Below, piece by piece: positions 38,901 through 51,140 of a stretch of 64,000 nucleotides of DNA (its first letter is position 1; each line of letters opens with the position of its first letter). Both the position numbers and the translations under genes were made by a program. The notes beneath the pieces were generated by a model that worked only from the letters and a program-made list of their open reading frames with translations, was not told the origin of the DNA and searched no databases. Origin of the DNA: Onchocerca volvulus (lineage: Eukaryota > Nematoda > Chromadorea > Rhabditida > Onchocercidae); assembly GCA_000499405.2 (NCBI GenBank), contig HG738138.1, positions 18,639,753 through 18,703,752 on the forward strand, written 5' to 3'.

Positions 38901-39015
38901 GTACGAACGGCTGCACCTACAATTTCTTCTTTCCGTCACACCACAAACACTGTTGAAAATGCTTCAGAATATACAATCCTCCCAAATCTTAAATAAAACT
39001 TCGTTCTATGCTTAA
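32919..39015 (+). CDS. Unrecognised 617-aa Ser/Asn/Gln-rich protein, thirteen exons
   Basis: Exons: 32919-33127, 33388-33640, 34019-34113, 34456-34534, 34718-34873, 34986-35192, 35285-35444, 35722-35885, 36089-36166, 36575-36679, 37291-37317, 38456-38620, 38860-39015. All junctions close in phase to 618 codons with the stop. The first two thirds are polar and probably disordered, with a QQQQ run, SIPPSPPISS and SHSPLLSPSKS. A short ordered-looking segment, MTANHLEILEYASSHLAKFF, falls in exon 9. The last third is acidic to mixed, with ALQEDKSSSLTEAKNALEFG and SFSDEEDIQAWIDSKRADYV. The terminal exon (GGSCLLNEVYERLHLQFLLS) looks helical. I recognise no domain. Exon 11 is a 27-base microexon. Exon 4 and the ends of exons 7 and 9 were chosen by phase and are less sure. 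A splice-flanked 34-base block at 33206-33239 would break the frame and was left out. An acceptor, CTTACAG, ends 21 bases before the ATG; AATAAA lies at 39134. Confidence 0.7.
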
Positions 39016-39495
39016 CCAGAAACAATAATACTCCGCATAATCCTTAGTTTGATATTTAAAAGCATAAATTTTTCTTTATATTTATTCGAACAAAATTATA
39101 AGAGATGAAAACATCGAAATTCACTCCATTCAGAATAAATAACATATAAAAGATTCCTATTAAAAAAGTTACAGATGAACATATTGTCAAGAATGTAAGA
39201 TAAAAAAAAAAAAAAAAAGAACGATTTCTCGCAACTTACTTAGGAATATAGGAAGAGTTATTAAAGATCATGTATTTTGAGACATTTGATGATTTCTTGA
39301 TGTTTTTTCTAAAAACAGTGGATAATCTTCTGAAATTAGGATATAGAAGTTTTGCTATTTTATCGATTATCTGTATCGCTTTTCCCCCGTTTAACCAATT
39401 AATTTAAACTGAAGAGAAGATATAAAAAATTAAAATCCTAAATAATTTGCATGGGAAAGGACAATAGAAAAAAGCATGTTGAGCAAGTATTACCA
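39016..39495. other. Convergent 3' flanks of the orphan gene and ANKS3
   Basis: 480 bases without coding signal. It holds AATAAA at 39134-39139 for the plus-strand gene and a run of about 17 A at 39203-39219. Confidence 0.6.
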
Positions 39496-42400
39496 TTATT
39501 GTGGGAGTTCGAGCATTCTCATCAGAATATTATCGATGTTTTTGATTACCGCAAGCACGTCTTTTTCCAAAGTATTACCCGTACCATCTGCTTGTCGAAC
39601 TTCCTGATATAAAATTTTTCAGGAAATTAAATTTTAACATGAAAATTTAAATACAGATGATTAGAAATACACAATTAAAAGTCAGAAAGTTAAGCAGAAA
39701 AAAAATTGTTATTTCTCAACCATTCAATCAATGCGTGAATTGTTCGGATAATGACAGATCGCATTTTGAGCAGTAACTTATCCATTGGGAATTTGAATGC
39801 CATTTAATGTAATTACCGATTGATTAGACGTAATTAGCGGACAGTGGAGAGTTAGTTATTTTATATCATATGCTAATGATGAGTAAAACATGTGGGGATG
39901 GTACACATGAAAAAAGTAGTGTGTAAGAAAAAGTACTCTACGGGACAACAGAAAGACTGGAAATTTGTCAAAAAATTTTTTCAGTCATTTGGATTGTATA
40001 ACTAATTTAGCAATTTGATCCACTAACTTGAAGTATAGTATAGGCTATTTTTCGTGAATGTCGACAAGCTTCTGAAATAGAATTTAATGTTGAGCGATGT
40101 TCGTTTAATAAACTTCGGGCTTGTTTTAGTTCTTGTTGGCATTCTGCTAAACGTTGTTGACATTCCATTAGTTCATTCGTTACCTGCCAACAATTTTCTC
40201 TTTCGTTTATAGACTTATGCAAGAGAAAAAAAAAGCATTCTTAAGAAAAAATTTTTTCTATGTCTGTTTTCCTCGCTTTTTTTTTTTCATTTATCTTAAA
40301 ATAATTACAATAGCAATACTGAATTAAACCAAATGTTGTCAAACAATAGCAAATCTTTGAAATTTGAAACTAATTTAAATATATATTTTAAATTTAATCG
40401 AATAAATAAAACGATTGCTATAACATTTGCACTTTCAAACTAAACACGAAGAAAGTAATATTCTTCATGATCAGTCATCTTATAATAACCTGCTGAGAAT
40501 GCGATTCCGGCTGTCCTCTTTCCTTGGTATAAGGACATGTGATTACTTTCGCATCATTTGTACAAAGAATAAGCGTTCCATCGGTCCGATATTGCTGTAT
40601 CACATTTAGCATTTTCTTTCGTGGACCGAATGCCTAAAATTTCATTGTCAAGTTTACTAATAATCAAGAAATTAAGATGTAAACTACGCATGAAATTAAA
40701 ATTCTGGAAAAAAACAGAAAATTTTTCAGTATTTGAAAACGATTTATAATTTTATTTCTTTATTTTTTTATTTTATAACAAAATAATAATATAAAAATAC
40801 TTTGATGCCGATCTCCATAAGATCAGCATCGTTGAGCTCCAAGAATAAATTCAAATCGATATTTTCAGTTTCAAATATTTCGACGTATTTTTCCAATTTA
40901 AGCCGTGATAATAATTCCGTTACAGAATTCACTTCCATTATTTTCTTTTCTGTATTATTTTTCTTTTTTTTGCTCTGAAAAAATCCTATTCATGTAAGGC
41001 ATTTATTTTGCGATATATACATGCATATATACATGAACCTCATCATGTAGTTGTTCTAACATTGGAATCCAAAACATTTAGTAATTCTGGATATTCAATA
41101 GTCCTTAAGTCCATCATTCATCATATTCATAAATAGAATTTAATCATGAATAAAAGATCAAATTAAACTTAAAACTTTTAGATTAAGTTTAAACGTAAAT
41201 TCATATTTGATTATTGTGGCAGACAAAGCAATTACAGGGCTCTTTTAATATTCAGAATTCTTGTAGCCTAATCCTTGAACGATTGCAGTATCATTAAATT
41301 TATGAGAAATTTTATGAATGTGGTAAATTAAAATCGAAAAATGATAAAATTTTTTAAAATGTGTACCCGCGGAGGATCCTTCAAAATGGCGATGGTTTTC
41401 GGATTATCGAAAGCTAAAGCTTCACCATCTTCTCCTTTTGCATTTTTTAATTTTGGATCTCCATCCTGAAACACTAAATTCAAACGGATTTCCGAGAAAT
41501 CGAGAATGATATCTCTTAGAAGACCGAATGTTAGATGTTGCTGAGATAATGCTCAAATCTGATATCAGAAAGATTGCTGCATTTTTCAAGACTGAATTCA
41601 ATGCAACGTGAGACTGCAGAAGTTAATGCCAAAATGACTGACATCAGCTGGCTTGACTGCCTATGGTTTGACGATAAAATTTCCGGCAAATAATCTTGAT
41701 GATATTCTCAGAATATGTCTCTGGGTTCCGGTTCCTTTTAACTACGCTAATCTCTAATTAGCACAAAGATAACAAGCACAAGTAAGTTCTACAGAGATTC
41801 AAGTAACACAATTCAGTTCTTTATCAGCTATAAGAAATTGCTTGATGAAATCTGCTTTATGATCAATACTGCTTGTATGGTTATTGTCAAAGTAATAATG
41901 GAAAGATGTTGGACGAAACACTACTGGAAAGTTTTTAAACATTCGAGAAAAGTAAAAAGAAATAAGGGATGTCGTAATATTTGCTCTTTTCTTTCCTCTC
42001 TTTAGTGGAAATATACTGAAACAAAAATTTTGATTACTAATGAACTAAACATATTTTCTGATTAGAATCTACCCGGGAAGAAAAAATTTATTTTTTCATT
42101 TTCCTCATCCATTCAACAGCAGGCATAAATTAAAAAACCCTCAAAAATGAGAACAGCGACATTTGAGAAATGTATGGAGAGCAAATTTATTCGAAATCTT
42201 TATCAAAATTTCTTTCTAAATTTCGCACATAATTGAAATAAGTAATATAATTTCAAAGTACTCCCAATGCTTCGTTTACATGAATTTCATTCCAAAAATA
42301 GGCGAAATATTACATTCAACAATGAATAAATGTGACTGCAAATAGAAGAGATAAAGAATGAAGAAAGTTACGATCATTCAATTTTATTTTCCAGAAAAAG

Positions 42401-43893
42401 AAGATAAGATTGTAGTGAATACCAGAAAATCGGGCAGATAAGCAATTCGAACTTATGGACCGAAGAAACTACCTTATTCGTTAACTTAATTTTGGCAAAT
42501 ATATTTTGATTGTTTAATTCATCTTTCACTTTGCTTTCCATAAAAATTTTTCAGAATAAGTACGAAAAAACACGACAAACATACATTCTGCAGCAATGCA
42601 AGTAGTGTAAGTTCGTGTCCGATACAGCATGCAGTTAATGTCGGTGTCATGCCAAGCAAATTGGGAATGTTTGGATTAGCGCCATTATCCAGCAAAGCTT
42701 CTGCAATACTAGCTTGTGAACAAGCAGTTGCATATGCCAGCGCTGTATCACCCATATTATCCTGTTTATCAATTTCAGCATCCTTTCGTATTAATAATCG
42801 GACCTGAAAAGAAAACTCATTTATTAGGTCGAGTTCTTTAACTAAAGGAGTGAAAAAACATGATGACTTATCTGTGACCTTTTAAAAAACAGAAATCCGA
42901 AATCACTGCAGTTCAAGTCCCATAATAAACTTTTTTTTGCAAATGGAACCAATATTCGCAATTTCCACAGTTATAAAATCATTTTTGAAGTATAAATTTG
43001 GCAATTTTAATGAAACTCACAACAGCCAGATTTCCACATGTGGCAGCAAGCATTAGAGCTGTTTGTCCACTTGCATTGCATAAATCCACCAAAGCTCCTG
43101 ATTTAAGTAACAATACACAAACCGCTTCATGTCCAAGATAAGCGGCATACATCAATGAACTCCATCCACTTCCATTCAAACGATTTGCATCAAATCCTGT
43201 TTCCAACTGTGCCTGAAAGTACAATTCGTTCGAAAAAAAAAGAAAAAGATATAATGGTAGTCTGAATGACCTTTCATTTCAATATTAACTTCTTGATGAG
43301 AACGAGCTACAACTCAAAAATCAGTTGTTTCAATTCTAATTTGACAAATATGATATGTTTGACAATAATTCGGCGTAATCTTTATCCAGTGATTAAAATT
43401 AAAATACTTCAATAACCTACATGGTTTTTTTCTTTTAATAACCATATTTGCATAATGTTGACCAATTATTAAATTTTGATATTCCTTACAATAGAAATCG
43501 GATTCTATTTCTACACTAACCTCTACAGACGAGGCAAGAGTTTGCTCTTTTATATACCCACTCTACGTATCCATCGCTTTTTTAATTCCCTTACCCAATT
43601 ATGATTTATCCTTATATTATTACATTTTTTTTTTTGCCATCTGGATCAGTATATATTTGACTGAGTCCCAGGAAAAACACAATGCTTACCTCAATCACTG
43701 GTGTATCTCCTATACTAGCTGCGGTATAAACATCATACGGACTGTAAAGGGCATCATCGTACACCCGAGGAAGTTGTACCGGTATTTGAGAAATTTGTTC
43801 ATAAGATTCGAACACTTTTTTTACCGGTGTATTTTTATGCGATACTCTGGGCAAATCATCACTGAAACGCACCGAACGTACAGCTCCCGCCAT
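39496..43893 (-). CDS. ANKS3: ANKS3 homologue: ankyrin repeats, SAM domain and coiled coil, 431 aa
   Basis: ANKS3 is a SAM-polymerising scaffold that, in vertebrates, works with ANKS6, NEK kinases and BICC1 in cilia-related complexes. Exons in transcript order: 43893-43690, 43212-43021, 42803-42585, 41465-41367, 40974-40801, 40633-40490, 40183-40028, 39603-39496. All introns are phase 0, total 432 codons with the stop. Ankyrin repeats cover about 55-215: YDVYTAASIGD, then GSGWSSLMYAAYLGHEAVCV, GQTALMLAATCGN, MGDTALAYATACSQASIAEA and GMTPTLTACCIGHE. They match the vertebrate order, with fewer repeats. The SAM domain (about 255-312) reads LLSRLKLEKYVEIF, then IDLNLFLELNDADLMEIGI and FGPRKKML, very close to the ANKS3 SAM. 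A coiled coil follows (about 345-390, ELMECQQRLAECQQELKQAR). The long linker of vertebrate ANKS3 between ankyrin and SAM parts is reduced to about 40 residues. An acceptor, TTTTATTAG, ends 15 bases before the ATG. The unusually late ATG at 43893 was preferred over an in-frame TTG. Confidence 0.93.
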
Positions 43894-44241
43894 AAGTGAC
43901 CTCAAATACTAATAAAAGTAGAAAATTTTCAACAATAAGGAATATAATCTGAGGCAATACTGTGTTTTAATAAATATAATGCTAAGAAGTTCCAATACTA
44001 ATTTTTTTCAATCCCTTTTTTTTTGTGCATGGCAATGGATCATTATTGTGAGTAATTTTTATCAAATAAAAATACGGCATAGTATTAATCAGGTCAAATA
44101 AAGAAAAGAAAAAGAATAATGAAAAAATTTAAGGTTAGAGATATAAGTCAAATCAAATTTCAAAGTATCAAAAAAACTAATTCAAGTATTAATTCAAAGT
44201 ATTAGTTTTTACGGAATGGTATACGGAATTTGAAAAGTCAT

Positions 44242-44523
44242 TCAGTGGATAATAATCAACACGATGCCAGAACAATGTCTGATAAACTTCATGCTTGATT
44301 TGGTTTGTGCATAAATAAAACACAAAGGCCAATAAATGAAGATTTGTCCCAATGATACACAAAACAAAACAAAGCATTCTTCTGCTGCTGAACAATGGGT
44401 TATAATAATGAATAACGTGATACAGGTCAAAAAAAGAAAGGAGGGTTTTCTCAAAATTTCTGCACGGCAGAATTTGTTTGTTGTAGAAACAGTTTGTCTA
44501 GTGTGCCAGTCTTGCTCAGTCAT
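44242..44523 (-). CDS. Possible small membrane protein of about 93 aa (doubtful)
   Basis: An ATG-started frame begins near 44523 and holds two hydrophobic stretches, FLFLTCITLFIIIT and a second containing LGQIFIYWPLCFIYA. An overlapping minus-strand frame is also hydrophobic and starts MFSSRRMLCFVLC, and the segment TTGTTCAG at about 44386 could be an acceptor into it. No family is recognised, and AT-rich DNA produces such frames by chance. It could equally be nothing. Confidence 0.15.
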   Translation of the reverse strand: MTEQDWHTRQTVSTTNKFCRAEILRKPSFLFLTCITLFIIITHCSAAEECFVLFCVSLGQIFIYWPLCFIYAQTKSSMKFIRHCSGIVLIIIH

Positions 44524-46179
44524 TTATATTTAATACATCTATCAGGACTTTCAATCTTACCCCTGATAAGCTTGACAAGTTGATCATTTCGTTAGATTCA
44601 AGTCTTTGTCACCTTGGTGGCAAAAAACATGTACTAAAATCTCTTTTATCAACTACTTTTCACCTGATTTAATACATATTTTTTGAAATATTACAATATA
44701 CTATTCATTATGATCTTTTCTAATAACGACTTATTCAAAACAAGTCCAGATGCTTGAATGCCGTGTAGAAAGGAGTCATTATCTTCTCCCAACAATCAAG
44801 TTTTACTAATGTTATATTCAAAACTTTAATTAGCTTCCATTTCAATTATTCGACTTTTTAAACTGAAATCAAACTCAAGAATCCCAACATTGGGAAGCAC
44901 TGATTTAATAATTTGACCAGTATACAATTTTATGTTTTATTCAGTAGATGAGAAGTTATAAATATTTCAGGGGTATTGTAAAATTGGCTGGATTTTCCTT
45001 CATATATCAACTTTTTTTATACTTCAATTTTTCGATAGCTAAATACAATAAAATGAGAAAAAGATAGAAGCATAAAATCCAGAACTGCAAATTATGTTAA
45101 ATTTTCACTCTAATCTGGTTTATTTTGTAAGCAATTTTCATTATAATTTCGAGGTAAATATCAATAAATTCAGATTTTAAGCTAATACTTTTTTCAAATA
45201 TAGTCATTTTTACGGAAGAATAGGTACTAAGTAGATTCAACGAAGTAAACTTAATTAAATATGGCAATGCAATAAAAAAAAAAAAGAAAAAAAAACTTAT
45301 TGTAGGTAGTCTGGAATTAAATCTTTGTTCATTTAAGAGCAATAACAGAAAAGATGAAAAGGAGAATTGGTTGGTATACGAAAGATGATGGTCAAACGAC
45401 CTGACATCGTTTAAAATCGACGGAAACTCGTTCTTCAGATGACGATCGTCTACTGCCGACCAGACTAACAATTGATACGTCCATTACATAATTCATAGAA
45501 TGGCAACTTGCAAAAATCTGAACAATCTTTTTTAACTTTTTTTTAACATTAATGAAAAATAAAAATTATCTCCGAATAGCATTTCCACATTGTTCGTTTC
45601 TTATGAGCTCTCCCTTTTTCTCCAAACAACCAGTCATATCCATACCAGTTTTCGATATGAGAAGCGAAAATGAACCCTTGGGTGCTCTTAGTTTCTCATT
45701 CCTCGCAGAAAGAAACAGAGAGAAAAAGAGAGATAAGTAAATGATTTCCCTACCTAGTATAACATGATTCTTGTGCATCCCGAAAAGTTTCTCCAGGCTC
45801 AACCTTTGTTCTCATAAAGAAAAATAGTTCAGTGTTAATGCCTTTTCCAGAAATTTTAAACGACTTTCCACTTTTGACTCTTGTCTGTCTGATCGATAAC
45901 CATAATTTTTTCCAGAATAAAATGAAATTTAATCATTAATAAATTCGAAACAGCGTGCTATATTTCAATAATACGCATTCCGAAATAATACCGAAACGAA
46001 ACATGAAGACTGATCAATGTTCCATCAAGTCTGATAAGTTTAACAGAAAGGTGAATTTTGGGAAATAATCCTAAAAACGATCCTGATGATTAAAAGTGAG
46101 ATACCGTTAGTTGTGTCGACAATTGCAACAAGTTTCATTATCGATATTATCACTAATATTTGCACTCCTATCATTTTAT

Positions 46180-47086
46180 AAATGATAATTGTCGGAAAAA
46201 TCCGAAAGATGTAGTTAGTTTTATATGGGAATGTCTAAAGGTCAAATGGCGGGAAGATGTTGACGAAGTCAAAGTGCAATCATAATAAATAAGAGATTTT
46301 AAAGGTCAAATAGTGCCATGACGATTATTGTAAGCAAGGAGTACTAAATATCAAGTGGCCCGAAACAGTTCCAAAGGAGCGATAAACATGTTTACTGCCA
46401 AAAGGATAAATATTTTAACGTTAAAATTTCCCACAAATAAACAAGACGAAGTCGATCAATCATGAGGCGATACGTTGGAGATCAAGTAAGGGAAGGAACC
46501 CCAAAAGGATTTAAAAGGTCAAGATTTTAGAGCAGAGATATAGTTCAAGCTACACACGGTTCAAGTTCGACACATTCAACAGTTCAGTAACAGCAATTTG
46601 ACAGTAGTAGCAATTTTGAGGACAATTCAACGACAGCAGCAGTGAAGCAAAGAAAGAACAATTACAAAAGGCAGATATGACAACGTAGTAAACATTTAAA
46701 CAACTGTTAGTATCCTTTGATTATTTATCGCCTATAGTTTATTCAATCCCCATTGTATGAGCGCTATTGTGTAAAATATAATACAAAAACCTATTGTTGA
46801 CCTAGCCGAGTCAGAACAGCAAGAAGAATTTCTCCAATCCATCATAAACATATTCATTTGACGGTAAATATGTTTATCAACCCTTTGGAACTATGTCGCG
46901 CCACTTGACTTTTAGTAGCTCTTGTTTACAGTAATTGTCGTGGTGCTATTAGACTTTAATATCTCTTGTTTATTATGATTGCATCCTTTGACTTCGTCAA
47001 CATCTTCCCGCTATTTGACTTATAGACATTCCAATATACAACGAACTACATCTTTCGGATTCCTCCGACAACTGCAGCTATCATTT
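46180..47086. mobile_element. Foldback/MITE-like element with long terminal inverted repeats
   Basis: The left arm, about 46180-46399, and the right arm, about 46864-47086, are inverted copies with roughly 80-85 percent match by eye. Shared strings include ATCCGAAAGATGTAG, GGAATGTCTA, GCGGGAAGATGTTGACGAAG and GTTCCAAAGG. The ends read AAATGATA and TATCATTT. The interior, about 460 bases, has no open frame of note but is rich in CAG/CAA and in AGTTC motifs. There is no transposase, so it would move in trans if at all. No clear target-site duplication was seen, so the outer limits are approximate. Confidence 0.85.
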
Positions 47087-47877
47087 AGGTAATGAATGGT
47101 GTGAAAAGGGAGAAGAGGGAAGAGGAAATAAGAATTATAATCATCTGTGGATATGCTGATACTGTGGTGATAAGCGAAATCAGCCTAGCTTATCAGTTGT
47201 TCATGTTAAGCCTATGTCTAACAATGTAATTAGTGGGCAGTGTAATTAACTGCAGTAATGATGTCATGTTGTACGCAGCTAAATGAAACGTGCTGAACAA
47301 ACGCCACATGTTCATGGATAGGGTTGGGTTTAAGATTGCTCACACGCATTGTTCGCACATCTCGCCACTCATTTTAACTTGGCACCTTCTGTTGACCTGC
47401 TACAAATACGTAAGGAATCCTCGGTTCCTAATAGTAGTAGCTGAACGAATTTTTAGTGACTCTATTAAAATTCGGCTCACATCGAAGATATACGTCATCA
47501 GATTGATAGTATATGTGATTGGAGGTCGTCTCTCGCTGGACATTTTTTGTTGATTTGTTATTTACTCATCGTCTCTTTGCTCTAACATTGAAAATGATCA
47601 GATTTTGTTAAAAATGAGCAAGTTCCATCTATTTCAAGTCATAAACTATTGATCTTACTTAAAATCGACATTCTATTTAGTCAAGACATACAATAGTCAG
47701 TATGCTGAGCAGAATCTTGAGTTGAAACATTTTCCAATTTCTTTCTTTTCTTCGAATTCCTGAAACTTAAAGTCTTTTAGCATCCTGGCTGTCACTGTAC
47801 TGTCGTGTTCGTCATATCGTAATTGCACTCCTAGTACAAGTATACAAACGTTGTTCTTATCATCTACAGTACCAGTT

Positions 47878-50451
47878 ATGTCTCTCACCACTAAGAAACG
47901 TTTTGTAATGAAACAAGCAGAAAGTGAATTATTTGTTCCGAAGGAGAATGAAATCATCGCACGTGTTCTGAGATCTCCGGGAAGAAATCTACACGAGGTT
48001 AGTCACAACCATTTACTCTATAAGTGCTGCTGCGATAATGTTATTATCTAATTGTGTGCTTCACCAGAAATTATTTATGATGATGAGGGTTTGAGAATTT
48101 TTGGATTTCTTTGCATACTTCTGTATCGTGTGAACTATATAATTTACTATTTTAGTTGCATAATTGGCATATACATCGAATTGAGTCTGATTTAACTTGA
48201 AATTTTCAATTTTTATTCAAAATAGATTTAAGACCGCTTCTTGAATTTGTATACAAATATTTGTCCACAAATTCAACATTAGAATATACATAGAAGCGTC
48301 TTTAATCAATTTTGAATAAATAGCTTGAATAAATAGCTGCAGAAATACATTTCAGTTTTCAAAATTTTTGCAAATATGAACCATAATCTATCTTAACTAT
48401 ATACAAACAATCATTTTCTTAGCTTAATTGGTAGGTAAATGCAGTAGTTTATTTCAGGTAGATGATGAAAAAGGCGAGAAATATTTGGTAAGTATGCCAA
48501 GAAAATTCAGAGAGACAATTTATATCAAACGAGGTAGCTTTGTTTTTGTGATACCGATAGAAGAAGGCGTCAAAGTGAAGGCAGAAATCACACAAATTTT
48601 GGATAACGAAAATGTATTATATCTAAGGGAACAGAAAATATGGCCCAAAAGGTTCGTTTTTTCATCCCATATAAATGGTCAACTCTTTATTGAATGAAGT
48701 TTTACAATATTGACTATTCCGTCTTATTTATTAACTAGCTGTGCCTGGCCACGTTTAGCGTGTCCGGCTTCAGCTAGTCTGTATAAATAAAAATGTTAAT
48801 GTTTGTTTGTTTATATCTCCGAAAGTTTTTATCTATTGCTGTAAAATTTTGACAGAGCGTTGCATTATCGGAATACGCGCATGCTTTATCGAGCATACTA
48901 AGCGTTGGATACTGGAGGCCGTCCACTTTGCAGAAAGTAAACGTAGTTAATAGATTCAATCCGCTCATTTACTTTTATATGTCACAGATGTAACAGGATA
49001 AAGAAAAAATAAAAAAAAAGGTATATCTATATAAAACGTGCCTATTCGAATGCAACGTTCTGTCAAAATTTCAAATCAATGGATAGAAACTTGAAACGTT
49101 GTGTCAAAATGAGTTACGAAATTTACGACAGGGAGACAGTCCAAGACACGGCCTAATACTAGAAGTTGGAAAGGTAATTCGTAAATTGCGTGAGCTAAAG
49201 ATTTCATTATACAGTATCATGACCTCTACATTTCTGCGACGCTACTACATTCCTAACAAAGCAACAAATAAACGAAAAAATTTAAACACGTGCCTATTCG
49301 AATGCAAGGTTATATTAAAATTTGAAAGCAATCAGTGAAGAACTTTGAGAGATTTAAGGCTTATAACGGTGAACATTTACATTTCTATTTATATAGTTTT
49401 TGCATTAAATTTACATATTATATCTTGTAATGAACACTCTCGAACTTTTTGATTGTCTTAAACACTAGATAAGATTCTAAAAGGGAGCGCAAATATGTGA
49501 AATAGAACCCTTATAAGATGCCCCAGCGCAAGAGATAGAAAAATCTCATACTGTGCTGTTGAAAAGAAGTATTTAGTATCTATTGTTTTCAAGCAACTGG
49601 TTTTTAGATTCGAAGTATATGCAGAAAGCATAACTCGTGAAGCAAAGAGAGGTATTGTTGCTGGTGGTGCGAAAAGACATGACGTTATCGATGAAGATAT
49701 GTTACCATCTAGTGATACGAATGATGACGATGAATGTGAAGAAGATAGTGAAAAGAAGAATGGCGACCATTCGACGGGCAATTTTTCCGATCTAACAGGT
49801 TCTCTTCAAATTCTTTTTGTGTGAAGTGTTGCATATCCGAAAGGTTCATTTAATTGCTATCGTGCATTCATTTTATCAAAGCTAATTTGACTAAACCTTA
49901 GGAAACCCAATTCTGCGGATTCTAAAGAGTAGATGGAAGTTCATTACTTGAAAGAAGGATTACTTACATATGTGAGTCTGTAAGAATAAGATTACGTGAA
50001 ATAGCATATATGCATAAACAATATGATAGCATAAAATAGGGAGAACTTTATAGACGTTGAAAAAACAGAAAGCTATCATACATTAAACGAAAGTGGAGTA
50101 TTAAATCACATTTTTGGGCCATCATACTGTTATAAATCATTGTAGGATTTCTTTGTTTTTTAATGATTACTCAATGTTGAAGGATGTAAAACTCGTTTAA
50201 ATTCATCTTAAGCACTGATTTTTGGAATTTTCAGGTACTTTTGTTAATATACTTTTCCATGTTGCGCATCTTTGGAGATGATATTTAAATTAATTTACTT
50301 TATTCTGTTATTAAATCTCTTTTGATACATTAGCTTTCCAGAAAGTGAAGAATTGGGAGATGACGAAACTGAAGATAGCGATGGTGATGGATCAAATAGT
50401 GATGATTTCGCTTTCAAAATATATAATCCAAATCGATTAAAGCGATTGTAA
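47878..50451 (+). CDS. EIF1AD: EIF1AD homologue (eIF1A-domain protein), 204 aa
   Basis: Exons: 47878-47997, 48458-48651, 49608-49798, 50342-50451; phases 0, 2, 1 close on 205 codons with the stop. The family has an S1/OB fold like translation factor eIF1A but a distinct tail, and acts in or near the nucleus in vertebrates. Evidence: IIARVLRSPGRNLHE, EKYLVSMPRKFRETIYIKRG, PIEEGVKVKAEITQIL and LREQKIWPKRFEV, aligned with human EIF1AD from the start codon through the OB fold. The C-terminal part is acidic, as in the family: SDTNDDDECEEDSEKKNGD and then ELGDDETEDSDGDGSNSDDF, ending YNPNRLKRL. Exon 4 was started at 50342 (acceptor TTTCCAG) because the upstream AG gives a basic frame without family character. 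An acceptor, ATCTACAG, ends eight bases before the ATG. AATAAA lies at 50810. Intron 2 (48652-49607) carries repeat-like DNA. Confidence 0.93.
48734..49326. repeat. Repeat-like insertion in EIF1AD intron 2
   Basis: It opens with ACTAGCTGTGCCTGGCCACG and CAGCTAGT closes the first 45 bases (48734-48778) as an inverted pair. The 20-mer at 49036-49055 (ACGTGCCTATTCGAATGCAA) recurs exactly at 49288-49307, and variants of CAACGTTCTGTCAAAATTT occur three times. The GC content is above that of the intron around it. I take it as a degraded interspersed repeat; the class is not determined. Confidence 0.6.
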
Positions 50452-51049
50452 TTTATACTGTTCCTTCCTCATTTCGAATGTCAAATATTTTTGTTATCCA
50501 TTGCAAGATGATATGAATTTTAATATGACTGGAGAAAGAAATTGATCCTTATTATAAGGCGTTTTCTCCAGTAACTTTCCCTAATACGCAGTAAAATGGT
50601 TTTTGGAAATCATTTTTCACAATTGTTTGTGAAATTTTATTTGTGATTTTTTTGTGAAATTTTTATTTTTTGTTTGTCTGCTCGCCAGTTTAATTAACCT
50701 CAATTTGTTTTGCTTCTGTTCTTATATCTCTATTGTTTTTTTTTTTTATATTCCTTGTTTTTTTAATCTTATATTTTCGTTGACATTTTTGTTTTACTGA
50801 TGGAAAATCAATAAATTTATTCGGATGGTCATTTTATGAAGGAGATATCGGAAAAGCCGAAATATTTTATGGGATAGGTATGACGAAATAATCAAAGAAT
50901 CATAGAAATATCTCGGTATAACTAAGCTTTGATCTTTTGCCATGTCAACTTTATAAATCATATTGGGCTGTAATGACATGTAGTAAGCAAATTTCTATTA
51001 TATAAAGAGTAAGGATCAACCAGAAGGATCAGAGCAAAAAGAATTTCAG

Positions 51050-51140
51050 AAACGATCAATACGAGCCGAACGATCAGAACAGTCATTGCAAGCCAAACGG
51101 TCAGAATGAACAATCATTACAAGCAGAACCGGTAATTAAC
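51050..51140. repeat. Imperfect direct repeats
   Basis: The unit ACGATCAGAACAGTCATTGC followed by AAGCCAAACGG (about 51074-51102) recurs as GGTCAGAATGAACAATCATT and ACAAGCAGAACCG (51101-51133). The plus strand has an open frame across the first half (KDQPEGSEQKEFQKRSIRAE) that meets a stop after AKRSE. Either a coding remnant or a simple duplication. Confidence 0.5.

Larger units (their letters stand above)
43894..47877. other. Divergent intergenic region between ANKS3 and EIF1AD
   Basis: Four kilobases with promoters for both neighbours. Contains a possible small membrane-protein frame on the minus strand (44521-44243) and the inverted-repeat element 46180-47086. The remaining open frames are not convincing. 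Confidence 0.5.

Noticed and set aside
45097..45471. 124-codon minus-strand frame
   Set aside because: Runs through a poly(A) tract, gives a poly-Phe stretch and has no motif.
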